From Gracilariopsis chorda (taxonomy: Eukaryota > Rhodophyta > Florideophyceae > Gracilariales > Gracilariaceae): a stretch of 64,000 nucleotides of DNA. Under the pieces are notes generated by a model that was not told the DNA's origin, did no database searches, and saw only the letters and a list, made by a program, of their open reading frames with translations. The position numbers and the translations under genes were made by a program. Below, in pieces: positions 22,557-33,174 of this stretch. Numbering within the stretch: position 1 is the first letter of the stretch; each line of letters starts with the position of its first letter. The DNA lies in assembly GCA_003194525.1 (NCBI GenBank), contig NBIV01000142.1:62001-126000 (forward strand), written 5' to 3'.

Positions 22557-23320
22557 TCATACTGTTTTCCTTCCTGGGTAGCCGTGTTGGACACATTTAT
22601 AGGTGTGGTTGTCTGATTTGGGGTTTGCTTGGATTTCAGGCGGAGCTCCGTTTCCGTCGGCGGGTTTGGCCGGTTTTGGTTTAGCGCGTCGTCTATTCGG
22701 CACGAACGACGACACCGCCTTCGCATGCTTTGCAGAACCAGTAACAGCCGGACGCACGGACAGCAACGCTTGCATACTGGCATGTAGACGATTGTTGACA
22801 TGACAATGAAACAACCATAGGCCAGTATTATCCGGCACAATCTCCACCACAGCAGTGGAGCCCGGTAACAGAAGTATCGAATCCACATGCTCACCTCCAG
22901 CCGTAACGCCCACCAAGCCATGCACATGCGCGGTAGGAAAATCGACTTCATTGTCCATCGTACCATGGTACAACCCGGTGCGCCACCCCTCCTGCATTTC
23001 AAACGCCGACAGTGGTGACGCGGAAGCGCAGCGCCATCACCTGGCGCAGACGCGTGAGCAAGGCATTTATACCGACATGTTGCAAGCCATTAGGTGGAAT
23101 GCAATGGGAACATGTGAGCGGCTGCAAAGCGCTGCGGGGCGCGTAGAACGACGACGAGCAAATCGCCAACGGCGGCGCGGAGCACGGGGCCGATTAAGGC
23201 CAGGTGATGTTCATGGCGACGGCGGGTGATGCGCACTGTGAAGGGGGGCGTGTACTCACGGAACACGAGCTTGTGGTACACGAAAGTAGGTGTGAAAGGG
23301 AGCGCGGACAGCGGTTTCAC
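22557..23320 (-). pseudogene. Multicopper oxidase fragment (ferroxidase/ceruloplasmin type)
   Basis: Two overlapping frames give C-terminal cupredoxin domains. In 23,090-23,320 the block VFREYTPPFTV and LIGPVLRAAVGDLLVVV matches a domain start of ceruloplasmin-like ferroxidases. In 22,557-22,997 HVHGLVGV, VPDNTGLWLFHCHV and LHASMQALLSV give the terminal domain with the HxH and HCH copper ligands. The usual DH after HCHV is NR here, so one type 1 ligand seems lost. A frameshift joins the pieces. Only about one domain is present and there is no signal peptide, so this is a captured gene piece inside X1, not a resident gene. The tail after 22,830 is Lys/Pro-rich and unrelated. Confidence 0.78.
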
Positions 23321-23541
23321 ACCGACGAACAGACGTTGACCGGCGTAGAACGGAGCTGCTGTGCAACGGTCGATGTGGCAGGGGCGCGCTTTGCAGCGAA
23401 GCGCACATCTGCTGAGGCGGAGGCGCCTGGGGTGGAAGCGGCGAGAGGGGGTTGGCCCTTAAAATGAGATCGAATCTCATAGGGACTCCACCCCCTCCCA
23501 GTCTTTTCCACTTAGGGCAACAGATGGGGGGGAATCCCTGA
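23317..23541 (-). repeat. Right end of X1 with constant leader frame
   Basis: About 135 bp (23,405-23,543) are nearly identical to the right end of X2. On the minus strand they open a frame starting MEKTGRGWSPYEI, only about 30 bp inside the end. The segment contains a 7-bp palindrome, ATGAGAT-CGA-ATCTCAT (loop TGA in X2), and a run of seven G next to the end. In X1 the frame runs to a stop at 23,317. Confidence 0.75.
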
Positions 23542-23759
23542 CAGTATCAAAAGCGATTTGCTGTCAGTTAGCAAGCATAACTTAACCTTCCGCATCACAA
23601 TGCTCTGCAAGTTGTGACGAATGACATATGCGGCATCCAAACCATTGGCTTACGCATAAATCTACGTTTCTTCCACGCTGCGGACAACTCCTTTTGACGT
23701 GTATGAGAGATATTGAAGAATAGTACAACGGCTGTTATTGTCGCATAGCGTCACAATGT

Positions 23760-24310
23760 AGTGTAGTTGCGATGATAGATCTAATTCTGAGCCAAAGACG
23801 AATCTACGTAAACCAAAGTGCATATTGATTTGATATCCAGCTTACATTGGAGAATGCCATGATCCTTTGAATCCTTCACATGTTCCACTGTTGAGCTGAG
23901 ATGCTTCAAGTGAAGATCGGTCCGTTGGTGAGATAAAAATTGGGCTAACTGAGGAACTCTGCCAGCAATGTCAAGTCGTGTGTGCGTAATCCATCCGAGA
24001 GTCATAAGCCTAGATTTGAGTTTCTAAAACTAGTCCTTTTCCGAAAGTGGAAGCAATTTTGCGATTTAATTGCATTTGTGCAACTGGAAGGGATTATTCT
24101 TTTTGTTATTCTCGATACCTGCCAATGTGGAGTTGTCCAAAATCTTCTTTTTCAATCAAATCGGTTTCCAGTTTTTCCGTTAAACAGGCCAACTCATTGG
24201 ATCCTGTAAGAATGGAATCGTGCACAAATTTATCGGCAAACCCCTACCAGTTCTCTTCTGATATGTTTGGCAGATAATGAAAAATCCCCTACACACTGCG
24301 TCTTGTTCAG
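23760..24310 (-). pseudogene. Ty1/copia RT-RNase H remnant
   Basis: The frame 23,781-24,005 reads LGWITHTRLDIAG, VPQLAQFLS and LVYVDSSLAQN. This matches the copia region joining RT to RNase H, where GWL...TRPDI and the D-A-S-F-A motif are diagnostic. Upstream on the same strand, in other frames, DSILTGSNEL and LTEKLE resemble the YVDD neighbourhood. Stops and shifts are frequent. No LTR was identified. Confidence 0.72.
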
Positions 24311-25246
24311 ACCGTTCTTGATGTAATCTGAGAATGTAAAATTCCAGTACTCACCCGATTCTATGAGTCCATATAGAGGTCGTAATACTTAGACCAACTC
24401 ATAAGAGTCGAGTTCAAACTCTTTGGTTGAACGTACGTAGACCTCGCTCATAAACTAAGGAGGTTACTGTAAATATGCTTTCGTTGCATGCGTTGACCAG
24501 ATTCTGAGACCGAACCACACATCAATGCAAAGAATCATTCCTATAGATGATTACTGCAGTGTAGTATTTTGATGAATACACATGTCAATATCTTTATCCA
24601 AGTATCCTTGCGCAACAAAACGAGCCTTGTAAAGGGTTTTGTTGATCACTCTATTCTTTATCATTAGAAAGAAATGACCGCCGATGATGTTCGCATTATC
24701 TGTCATTTCTTCGTGGCTGACTACCTTCCATGTTACTTTCCTTAGGAGGCCCTCGATTTATTTCCTTTTACTAGGGAAAAATACTGGTTCCGCATTGCGA
24801 CAGTCGTTGAAAGTGATGAGTTCGGTAGTTGGGATATCGGGGTAGAGAGGTGGGGTTCATGCGACTGCGGTACGACGGAGAAGCACTGGACCGAAGGAGA
24901 GCCAGTTGATTTGACAGTGCCCTAGTGGCATGGTTATCACTAAACACTGGAGATAAAATACATCGAGAAATAATGCAGTGGACCAGACGATCATTGTTCC
25001 CGACATAAATGTCCTTGTTAATCACACGCGGAACGGTGTTAGTGCCAAAGAAGCCTTTATCATCTCCGCAATGAACATTGACGGAATCGCCAGGAGCAAA
25101 AGGTTAGAGGGAGGCAGGGGGAACATGGGTTCTTACAACTCGTCGGAGCATAGTTTAGCGACATTGGAGGCATATTTCTTTCGTCCGATATCCAGAGCGC
25201 GAAGGTGAGCACCTTAATTGGCGAATTCAGAGTTAACCTACGTTAA
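24311..25246. other. No recognisable gene
   Basis: Short frames only. The plus frame 24,978-25,208 and the minus frame 24,771-25,025 overlap and neither carries a known motif. The region lies between copia and chromodomain remnants and is probably further retroelement decay. Confidence 0.4.
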
Positions 25247-25528
25247 ATGGGGCACTCAATACACTTCAAGGGTTCGGTTTTACGGCAATACGTCACAAGA
25301 GACGTGACTTCGGACACGTATTGCCGTTATTTTTTCATCAAATGCATCTTGCGTCACAAATATGACCCACAAAGCGTTGTTTATTATCAAATCCGGTGGT
25401 ATGAATATACACCGGAAGAGGACACGATGGAACACATCGAACATCTTACCAGATCAAAATTCCCGCAATACTATCGAAGGACTCGGGCATCCATACACAT
25501 AACGGTGGATAAAGCCCATCTAACATAG
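25247..25528 (+). pseudogene. Chromodomain fragment of a retroelement
   Basis: A 93-codon frame contains a clear chromodomain core: KCILRHKYDP, YYQIRWYEYTPEEDTMEHIE and a closing Arg-rich helix (QYYRRTR). Spacing of aromatic residues and the EEDT-x-E box fit chromodomains at the end of gypsy-type integrases. The rest of Pol is missing. It differs from the chromodomain at 10.6 kb, so two gypsy lineages left traces here. Confidence 0.65.
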
Positions 25529-25839
25529 AACTGTACCCTGTCCCCGAAGTGCATGAAGTGAACACGAAGAAGAAAAGATCGAAAAAGAGAAGAAGAAGAG
25601 GATCCTCACCGATGCAACAAGAAGTTAATGAAAGGTAGCAAATGGAAGACAACCAAATTAACGGTCATATCGGATTAACTGTTTCAAGAAGAGAAGTCAT
25701 GATGATAAAGAACACTATGAAGTGGAGAATGCAGAAGAAACATGAAGAAAGAAGCACGAAGAACCAAAAGTTGGGTGTAATCCAAAAACTATCGCAACAT
25801 TGATCACTGATAAGTTAAGTTCAGAGTACTGTGTACAAA

Positions 25840-26289
25840 TTATCCCGACGCAAAGCCTGCACCAGATTGAATGGTGGAATGAGAAAAGTTTACCGCAGCG
25901 AGAGCCGGGAGCTGTCCAAAACCTACTATTTCCAGAGATATCGGAACTCCAAGCTTTCGGAGGTTCTCGCGCAACGAGGTTACGTGAGAGTCCATTACAA
26001 TCGGAGGCGGTATGCTCGGCGGAGATTGGGGCTCATATATCTGAGTTAGGAAGCCCCATCTCTCTGAAGCACCCCATTGGTTGTACGGCCCAGCTCCACT
26101 TGGATCAACCGAATTCAGGACCAGGTCTTGGTAAAGGCCGCAACTGTCGTCGGCCTCTTCATCCATCATCGGATCATCGACGTCGACCAACGGCTCGTAA
26201 TGGTCATGGAATACGAACCCTGTTGGATGAATCGCTGGTATGGTCCGCCGAAGAAGATTGCGATGCTGGAAGGTATGAGCACGGGACAC
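25840..26289 (-). CDS. Hypothetical protein, 149 aa
   Basis: An open minus frame reads like protein: Asp-rich (VDVDDPMMDEEADD), then Pro-rich (SPPSIPPPIVM). No domain is recognised. A 205-codon plus frame covers the same bases. I prefer the minus frame because its composition is less random, but the evidence is weak. No promoter or neighbour supports it, and it may be a Gag-like remnant. Confidence 0.3.
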   Translation of the reverse strand: MSRAHTFQHRNLLRRTIPAIHPTGFVFHDHYEPLVDVDDPMMDEEADDSCGLYQDLVLNSVDPSGAGPYNQWGASERWGFLTQIYEPQSPPSIPPPIVMDSHVTSLRENLRKLGVPISLEIVGFGQLPALAAVNFSHSTIQSGAGFASG

Positions 26290-26449
26290 CGTTGCACAGA
26301 AATACCTATCGTAATATATTTCCTCCCCATCAGTTGCTTGCCCGTGACCAGGAGACTTGTCACGAGTATTTATTGGACCTTGAAAACAATTCTCCTACGC
26401 AAAAGTATCCCAGTTGACCTGGTCGATCACATCCACGATGTGTAAGACT

Positions 26450-28037
26450 TCATCCACGTTGCCGTGGCATCTGCATGGGATTAGCAGGTCGAAAGTTTTG
26501 ATGATGTTCCTAACCATGGGCAGTATGAAGCAGAGATGGTAGTTCCCATACTATTCCCAGTGAAGGTAAACTCCTGCTCGGGTAGGCCACTATACGGCAA
26601 TAAGTGACGAATAAGCGGATTTTGTATAATCGATGATACGAAACCTTTAAACCGGGACGAATGTCCGGGAAACACCATTAGGGTACCTCAACCTCACGCC
26701 AACACGGTGGTAATGCTGCGAAGCGACCCCTAGAAATTTATGGGAGATACCTTTCGGTTTATTTATGGTTGTAGAGAATCAGATACCTCTTTTAGGAACT
26801 TGCCTTGCACTCAAACCGAATGTTCTTGGATAACGCCGTTTGCGTTTCAGAGCGTCTTCGGAGCCGAAACTCTGCAGGGAAGATTGATATCCCCTGGCAG
26901 AGCGTAGTGGATTTGATGGCTACCTGCGTTGTGGTTTCGAAGTGGCCGTGTGCAACTGGGCCTGGTTATCCTCAGAGAATACTTCTACATAGGCGCAATA
27001 CCTTGATACGTCGAAGTCGCATTTGCTGGGAATCAGATATTAGCTTGGAGTACCCATGCATCCTTTATATGCAAGTTGCGTTATTTCTTCTCCGGCTTTA
27101 TCCAGGTTCTCTTCACGTCCGAGGTTCATCTTGAAGAGGTTAGGATTCAACGAAATGCGTCCTTGTCAATCACGTGAAGTAACGGCGTCAAGTGGAAGCC
27201 CACTAGAGAGAGCACTTTCATGTGCGTACGATTGTATCAGTGGCAGGTTGAAAACCTCTAATGGGTGAAAAGAAAGAGCTCGGGCATAAATCGAAAGATT
27301 CTGTAACGGATATCGGGCTTCCATGGTTACCCTGTGGACCAAAACCAGTTTGTTTATAACGACTGGAGTACGCTGAGAGAAGTGCCACGCGTAGACGTGT
27401 ACTTAAATGTTTATTGGTGTCTTATCGTGAAGCAATGGTGTCGTAGGAGACCGGCCTAGTCTCTAAGACAAAGGAGTGATACTCCCAGACTCGGAAGTAC
27501 CAGCTCTGGGTTTGTATAGGTTGGGATTTTCGGACTTCATGAGCGGAGATGAAGTGTTGGATTCCATGTCGTTGGTGTAAGTTCGTCGCTTTATGTGTTG
27601 AACCAGAGGAAGGTTGGCATTACTCATGAGCAGTTGAATTTTTTATACGATTTTTTACCTGCCCATCTCTTGCTTTCATTGCGATGTTTCCTGGTCTAAG
27701 GAAGGGACGTAAATAGCAATTCGTGTGCGTATATCTTCTAAGCAAGGTGAATCCTGAATGATTCAGTACCGATGTGGCATCGGTTCAACTCAGGTGTGTG
27801 TGTACCCTTGGAACGTTTTGGTGAAAATCGATATAAACTTCATTTCGTGTTTTTGGAACCGTCGTGGATGATTTCTATGATATCTGGAATTAATGAACGC
27901 TTAATATACGTACCGACGATATTTATGGCTGAAATGATACACACGTGTCGTGTTGCGTCATCGTCAGCCATGCACTCAGTTACAGAAACGCTTGGACCCC
28001 ATAATAGTTAACAGAGGACAGGCCAGCCCTTTCAACA
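26450..28037. other. No recognisable gene
   Basis: Only short, mutually overlapping frames are present. I see no transposase, RNA gene or structured repeat. Confidence 0.45.
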
Positions 28038-28590
28038 TGAAATAAAGTTAAGCTGTTACTTGGCTGTGATTCTATCGCCTGCGCAAAGTGACTACCATCC
28101 TGGAGCTTCTCCGCGTCTTTTCTTGCTATTATCACCCGTGATTTATCAACCAGGACGGCTGATCGGTCTTACCCTGCGTGTTCCCAGTGTTTATTGTTTT
28201 TACCGAAGTAGAACAGATAGCCGTATGGCTCAGTATTGACTGTAGCCATGCTGGTGGAATAAGCAATACTCCCATCCCCAGGTCTCTTTCGGCTTTCCAA
28301 ATGACCCGCAAGTTGTACCTTTTGTCTGTGTCCTTTTCCTTCTTTTACCTTTTTCCCTTTGGATTCTCTTTGGACTGGACTATCGCTTACATGGACATGT
28401 GCAATATGTTGACCAGATGGTAACCCGGATCTTGGTAACAACTCCTTCGGTATACCCGGAAGCCATCTGGGTTTTACACCCGAACACCATGTGGAACGGA
28501 AAACCCTGTTGCTGTAAGTACCTTGCAATAGAGCAAGACTGCGAACACCTTGAGAGGATCTCCTGCCTAGGGATATTGCTCCACAGGAAG
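28038..28590. repeat. Dispersed repeat family R1, copy 2
   Basis: Same orientation as 19,886-20,432. Conserved blocks include CAGATGGTAACCCG and CGGTATACCCGGAAGCCA, with many substitutions between. It is non-coding. Confidence 0.7.
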
Positions 28591-28719
28591 AGAAATCCAA
28601 GCAAATGAAAACTATGTAAGAAGAGAGGAAAGTGGATATACAGTTTATGGAACGACTACTGCTACAGAGTGAAGCATAAAACAGGAGGGAAAATAACTTC
28701 AAGCTGCTACCTAGTAGCA

Positions 28720-31700
28720 AAAGAAAGCCAGGAACGATCTGCTATTCTTTAAAAGTTCATGGAAACCAACTATCGTGGTACGATTGAGAACAATGGCAAG
28801 GACGCTGACCAGCACAATAAATCGCATGCAAACCTTTGGCGTGTTGCGCATCTACAGGGAATGATATCAAGCAAAGGTAGTACGGCATAGCAAAGCCGAG
28901 AGCATGGAGAGAAAATCTCAGTGATGATATTGGCGTTATTACCAGTATTAGCTTTTCTGGAGTTGGTAGCTCGGCCTGATGCGCAAAAGAACCATACAGG
29001 TAGGAGTGCCGCTGGCGAATGCAAAGTCTTGTAAGCTTCGTCGCTTCGGGAGAACAAGAATAGCACGTGTGAGCATGGATGAAACGAGTGCAGTAAGATG
29101 GTTGGGCCAACGCCGTGATCTGCAAGTTGTGCGCTAGTGTGGAGGTTCCAAAGACAAATCTAAGACTAGCGTCTTCGGTTGTTGTGCGCCTATCCGTTCA
29201 GCTAATTGACACACAAACACTGGCAGTGGCTACGTACTGCGGAATGCCGCGCTTACCTTCTGCACTACAGCAAAATATCTAGATACTCTCTGCGAATGCG
29301 TCGTGGTAAGCACGTAGTGTGTAAATCCAAAACTAGTGATCAAACCACGTATGTATGGTGCAAACCTATGCGAAGGCATTTATCTCATGATATATAATCT
29401 TGGGTCATCGAAATACTCGTAACGCATAACTATCGTGAGCGACTTCCCGAAAAAAACTCGGTTGACCGAATAATCCTGATTTCAGAACATTACAACGGCG
29501 GCCAATGCCTGATAGAGGTCTGAAAGGTCTCCCTCTCATGCAAAAGGCGATTAATTGAGAATCGTCTCATGCTAAGTCCAACTTTGAAAGGTCCCCGTAC
29601 TTTTCTATCTACACTATGCATTCCAGAGAGAACTACTCATAGCCACGGTTTTGGGTATGCTCTGACTTCATCTTCTCATACCCAATTTCCGACGTCAAAA
29701 CCCTATATCTCACAAAGACTGCTTCCCAATCGTCTTCTTCACACCTTTGTAGGGATTATTTAAGAATGCTCTCATGTTCTTCGATTTCCATTTGAGCTAG
29801 TTCACTATTCTCAACTTCGTTGTCATGTAGCTTCGTAAGTATATCTATCTCATATTTCTCTTCATCTATGTCCTCTGTAAACTATATCTCTTGCTGCATT
29901 CGAACAGTTTAACTGTGTGATACCACGGAGGTTTGCAATAGAATTACTAATTCGTTGTTAGATTTAATTACTATTTTACCTTTGTTTGAGTATAGTTGGA
30001 TCCAGCATCAGTTCTAACGTTTTTAATTTTGCTACTGGTATTCTACCTGACCTCTTGAAGAGATCGGTTACCTATTTGACATGTCTACCTGGCCTTAAAG
30101 CCGTGTTGACATCTTTTGTGAAATACTGTCAATATGACACGACAACAGGCTTATTTCAGAAAAGCTCTGCCCGACCAAGTGGGCAAAGTTAGCTCCAAAA
30201 TACACGTTGCCTACTACCTACAATGCTGAACAACACCTCACATGATACAGCAATGATCAAACCGTAATAGAAGGTTCCCGAGAGATCCGTGCCAAGTCAT
30301 CATGAGCAATGTGGGGTTATCCCAGATCATCAAGACCCTGTCCATTGGTGATTCTTGCCAAATCATAGAACAAGTAATCACCTGGGGAATTTGCCAAGTC
30401 ATCTAACGGCTATATCTGGCATTGAAAACGGTAAACCACCCACATATGGAGGCCACCGAGAAGACCAAGCATAATGCCGTAAAACCCAGACGATTTGTTC
30501 TTGAATAGTGGCACTAATAGAACTAAGCTAGACCTTTTATATAAACCCCGATGGCAAACTTCAACTCGGATCATCACCTTCGAATCCCAACCATTCTCAA
30601 TTATTGCACCTCTGTTCCTAACATTCATCCATGAACCCCATCGTATGACATCCTTTAGCACCTTAAAACGGGATTGTAGCACCCCGAAACGTCTCTCTAT
30701 ATCCGTTCTTCTGCTCTCCTGCTTCCTTTCGTAGCAAAGCTCTTGAGCTGTTCATGGATGGTGACTAGGTGATGTCAGTACTGCGCATTTTGCATAGATT
30801 CCATCTAATGGAGACTAAGACAGGCTCTCTTGGCTCAGAGGATGAATTAATTTTGGAGGAGCTATTTAGCATGAACAGAAACCTGTTGAGTAAAAAGTCG
30901 GTGAATAAGAGAGATTTTTTGACAAACTTTATACCTTTGCTGATATAAGACCTTCCTGCCAGCCAATGCCGGATATGGAGATCTCTATCCCACCAGATTT
31001 GTACCCAACTCTTTTCCATTTTCTGTTTCATGCTGCTCTGGTACATTTTTAATGTCAAAGAAAACTAATCCAGGTACGTTTGCAGCATTCTACTGCTCTA
31101 ACATACCCGCTGAAGCCATGCTTCCCATGCTTGTATGCCATATTATCAAGTCCTTTCTGGTTTTGTCTTCTTTTCATATAGATAGTTCCATACGGCTTTA
31201 AGATACAGATACAAAGCTGACGCAATTAGTTTCTTGTACAGTCTGCAGATATTCTGGAACTGTAATCGAAGCCATGAAACCTGCGGTTAGTACTCGACAA
31301 GCGCAATAAAGATGGTATTTTGATATGTGAAGAGCGTCAGAGTTTTTTGTAGCCCCAACGTCGCTCATCCATTACTTGTGAAAAGTTTGGAACAAGAAGT
31401 CCATTTGCGTGCCAGAAATAAGACCTTGAGACACAAAAACTTTTACAAAACTGTCTTGAGGTGTATATTCTGTCAGGTATCACGCAGTTTTGAAAACCAA
31501 TTTTTTTGTTCCTTATAATTGTTCGGGATGTTTGTATTAGTTGTTTCGTAACATCTTTTTTCCAGGCGCTTGTACTTGATTGGTAACATTGCCAATGATG
31601 AAACGACCGTTCAGAGTGCTGTGGTTGAATAGCAAGCCCTCTTAGAGCGGTATTTGTGGACTTGGTTCGTTTCCCGGATCCCTCTCCCGGATCAATCCTG

Positions 31701-31750
31701 GTTGTCTCAACTATGAGTATGTATGAGAAATGGCTAGCCGGAGCTACGGG
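28720..31750. other. No recognisable gene
   Basis: Three kilobases of short frames. The minus frame 28,757-29,125 is the longest (122 codons) and Cys/His-rich by chance or decay. I see no domain. Composition is somewhat A/T-richer than the gene region at 60 kb. Confidence 0.4.
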
Positions 31751-31789
31751 TGGTACACGTGGGTCACAGTTGTTTGTGTAATGCTGACC

Positions 31790-32420
31790 ACCTAGGTTGG
31801 TAGATAGGAGCTCCCAATCTATTTATTTTGTTATTTATTTTAGATATTATTAATAGAGGCTATAGTACTTTAGTGCGCCAGCTTCGCCGCCGTCGCAGCA
31901 GTAATCGCCGAACCAAGGACTTGGCTCTGAACTCTACACCTACAATGTTTGTCAACTCCTCCGTGAGTGATGCCCCCCGCCGGTAGTTTATCCGCCTTGC
32001 TCATCCATATTAACCCCTTATGGGGAGTATTACTACCATTAATTATCGCGTTCGACCATGTATAAGGAAAACCGCTGGCTTTGTCAATATTATGCCTAGT
32101 TACTCTTGTGACTCGCCTCTATTCTTCCCCTTTTCCATTTTTTCCGCCTTTGGGTGGTACATCCGCCACTCAGGTGGATTACACTGGCACTTGGGCTGCG
32201 CTCCCCACTCCGTGTGCTGCCCACCTCTTACGAGAGTATACACCTACACACTTCGTGGGATCACTTCTTCGCACCTCTTTGCCCACGTAGAGACGGGGTC
32301 GGCATCGGTCTTACACCCAATCTTGGCATACCTTTTCCTTGAGAAGGTTCTACTACTGGGTACTTCTCTAAGAGAAGAATAACCCGAACTTCTTCGCAGT
32401 ATGTCTCCGCTGGCGGGTAT
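31790..32420. repeat. Dispersed repeat family R2, copy 1 (LTR-like)
   Basis: This resembles 41,230-41,930 in block order. Both have GTCGCA(C/G)CAGTAA, TTGGCTCT, a pyrimidine-rich CCTCT...TTCC...CCCTTTT tract, and AACCCGAAC or ATCCCGAACGTCTTTCG near the end. The pyrimidine-rich body and CG-rich hairpins suggest an LTR or leader. Homology is patchy. Confidence 0.45.
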
Positions 32421-32429
32421 TGCACTACA

Positions 32430-33170
32430 GTTGTATGCAGATGGTGAGAAAAATGGGCATTACATATTGTAGGTGGAATTGCCATCATTCTCTGTTCAGC
32501 GATGTGAACATAGCTTCCAGACGTTGGACAGGCAAGGGAAACGAGGATGTCTCGTGGTTTGAAGCTGTTGGACGTTTGAAACTGGAATGAGCTGAGCTTG
32601 ACGTGTCCTGGAAAAGCATTCTGTTGTATGGTATTCTGATGATACGTTTCTACGTTGGGACGTGCTTAGCTACAGAACATACAGCTCCCGTACTCTGGAT
32701 CTGTCGCTAGTGTTTACAGGATCATCAAATATACTCATATATGTAGGTGTAGCGAAATAGTAGCCAATTACGTTACAAAAAATAGCTTCAACCCATTCCT
32801 CGTTCAGTACATGTATTTTAAAGTTAGTGCAGCGAGCGCACCACCTCTGGGGCTTCAAAGCCGCATGCCAAATGGAAATTAAATTGTAATTTCTACTTCC
32901 TGGGCTCATCAAGACGGCAAATACTTCTGAAAAGTAGGTGGACGTTTTTGCAAAGTTATTGTTTCAGTAAGGTTCACAGCGCCCACTAGAAGATGAGAAA
33001 AAGAAAGGTGACATTTCATATAGATGTACTACGCTTTAAACATTCAACTGATTCAGCAAGTCAATTGACGCGAATAAGAAACGTAGACGGCTATAGTTAA
33101 CAAGCACATACCTTATGCTTTTATCACTGAACATGTCAGAAAAAGTGACATCAGAGCATTTATATACTAT
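32430..33170. other. No recognisable gene
   Basis: This is an intergenic stretch between repeat R2 and the piggyBac-like element. A GTTAAC at 33,097 offers a TTAA, the usual piggyBac target, but I could not match it with the other end. Confidence 0.35.
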
Positions 33171-33174
33171 TTTA

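Larger units (their letters stand above)
21327..23543. mobile_element. Element X1: TGT...ACA element with 5-bp duplication
   Basis: This 2,217-bp unit begins TGTGAG and ends CTGACA. It is flanked directly on both sides by GTATC (21,322-21,326 and 23,544-23,548). Its first 595 bp differ from X2 (56,913-59,317) at only about 14 positions by my count, mostly transitions. The match fades toward the ORF at 22,121. The last roughly 135 bp also match X2. The interior differs. Features include a terminator-like hairpin (21,878-21,911), a TATA box (22,061), a small acidic ORF on plus, and a multicopper oxidase fragment on minus. TGT/ACA ends and a 5-bp duplication fit a solo LTR or an integrase-type transposon. 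I found no internal retroviral genes. Confidence 0.85.

Noticed and set aside
22451-23002. A 183-codon minus-strand frame in X1
   Set aside because: It is in a different register from the multicopper oxidase frame that covers the same bases and carries the copper motifs.
25800-26417. A 205-codon plus-strand gene
   Set aside because: It overlaps a minus-strand frame with more protein-like composition, has no motif, and its composition looks like the complement of that frame.
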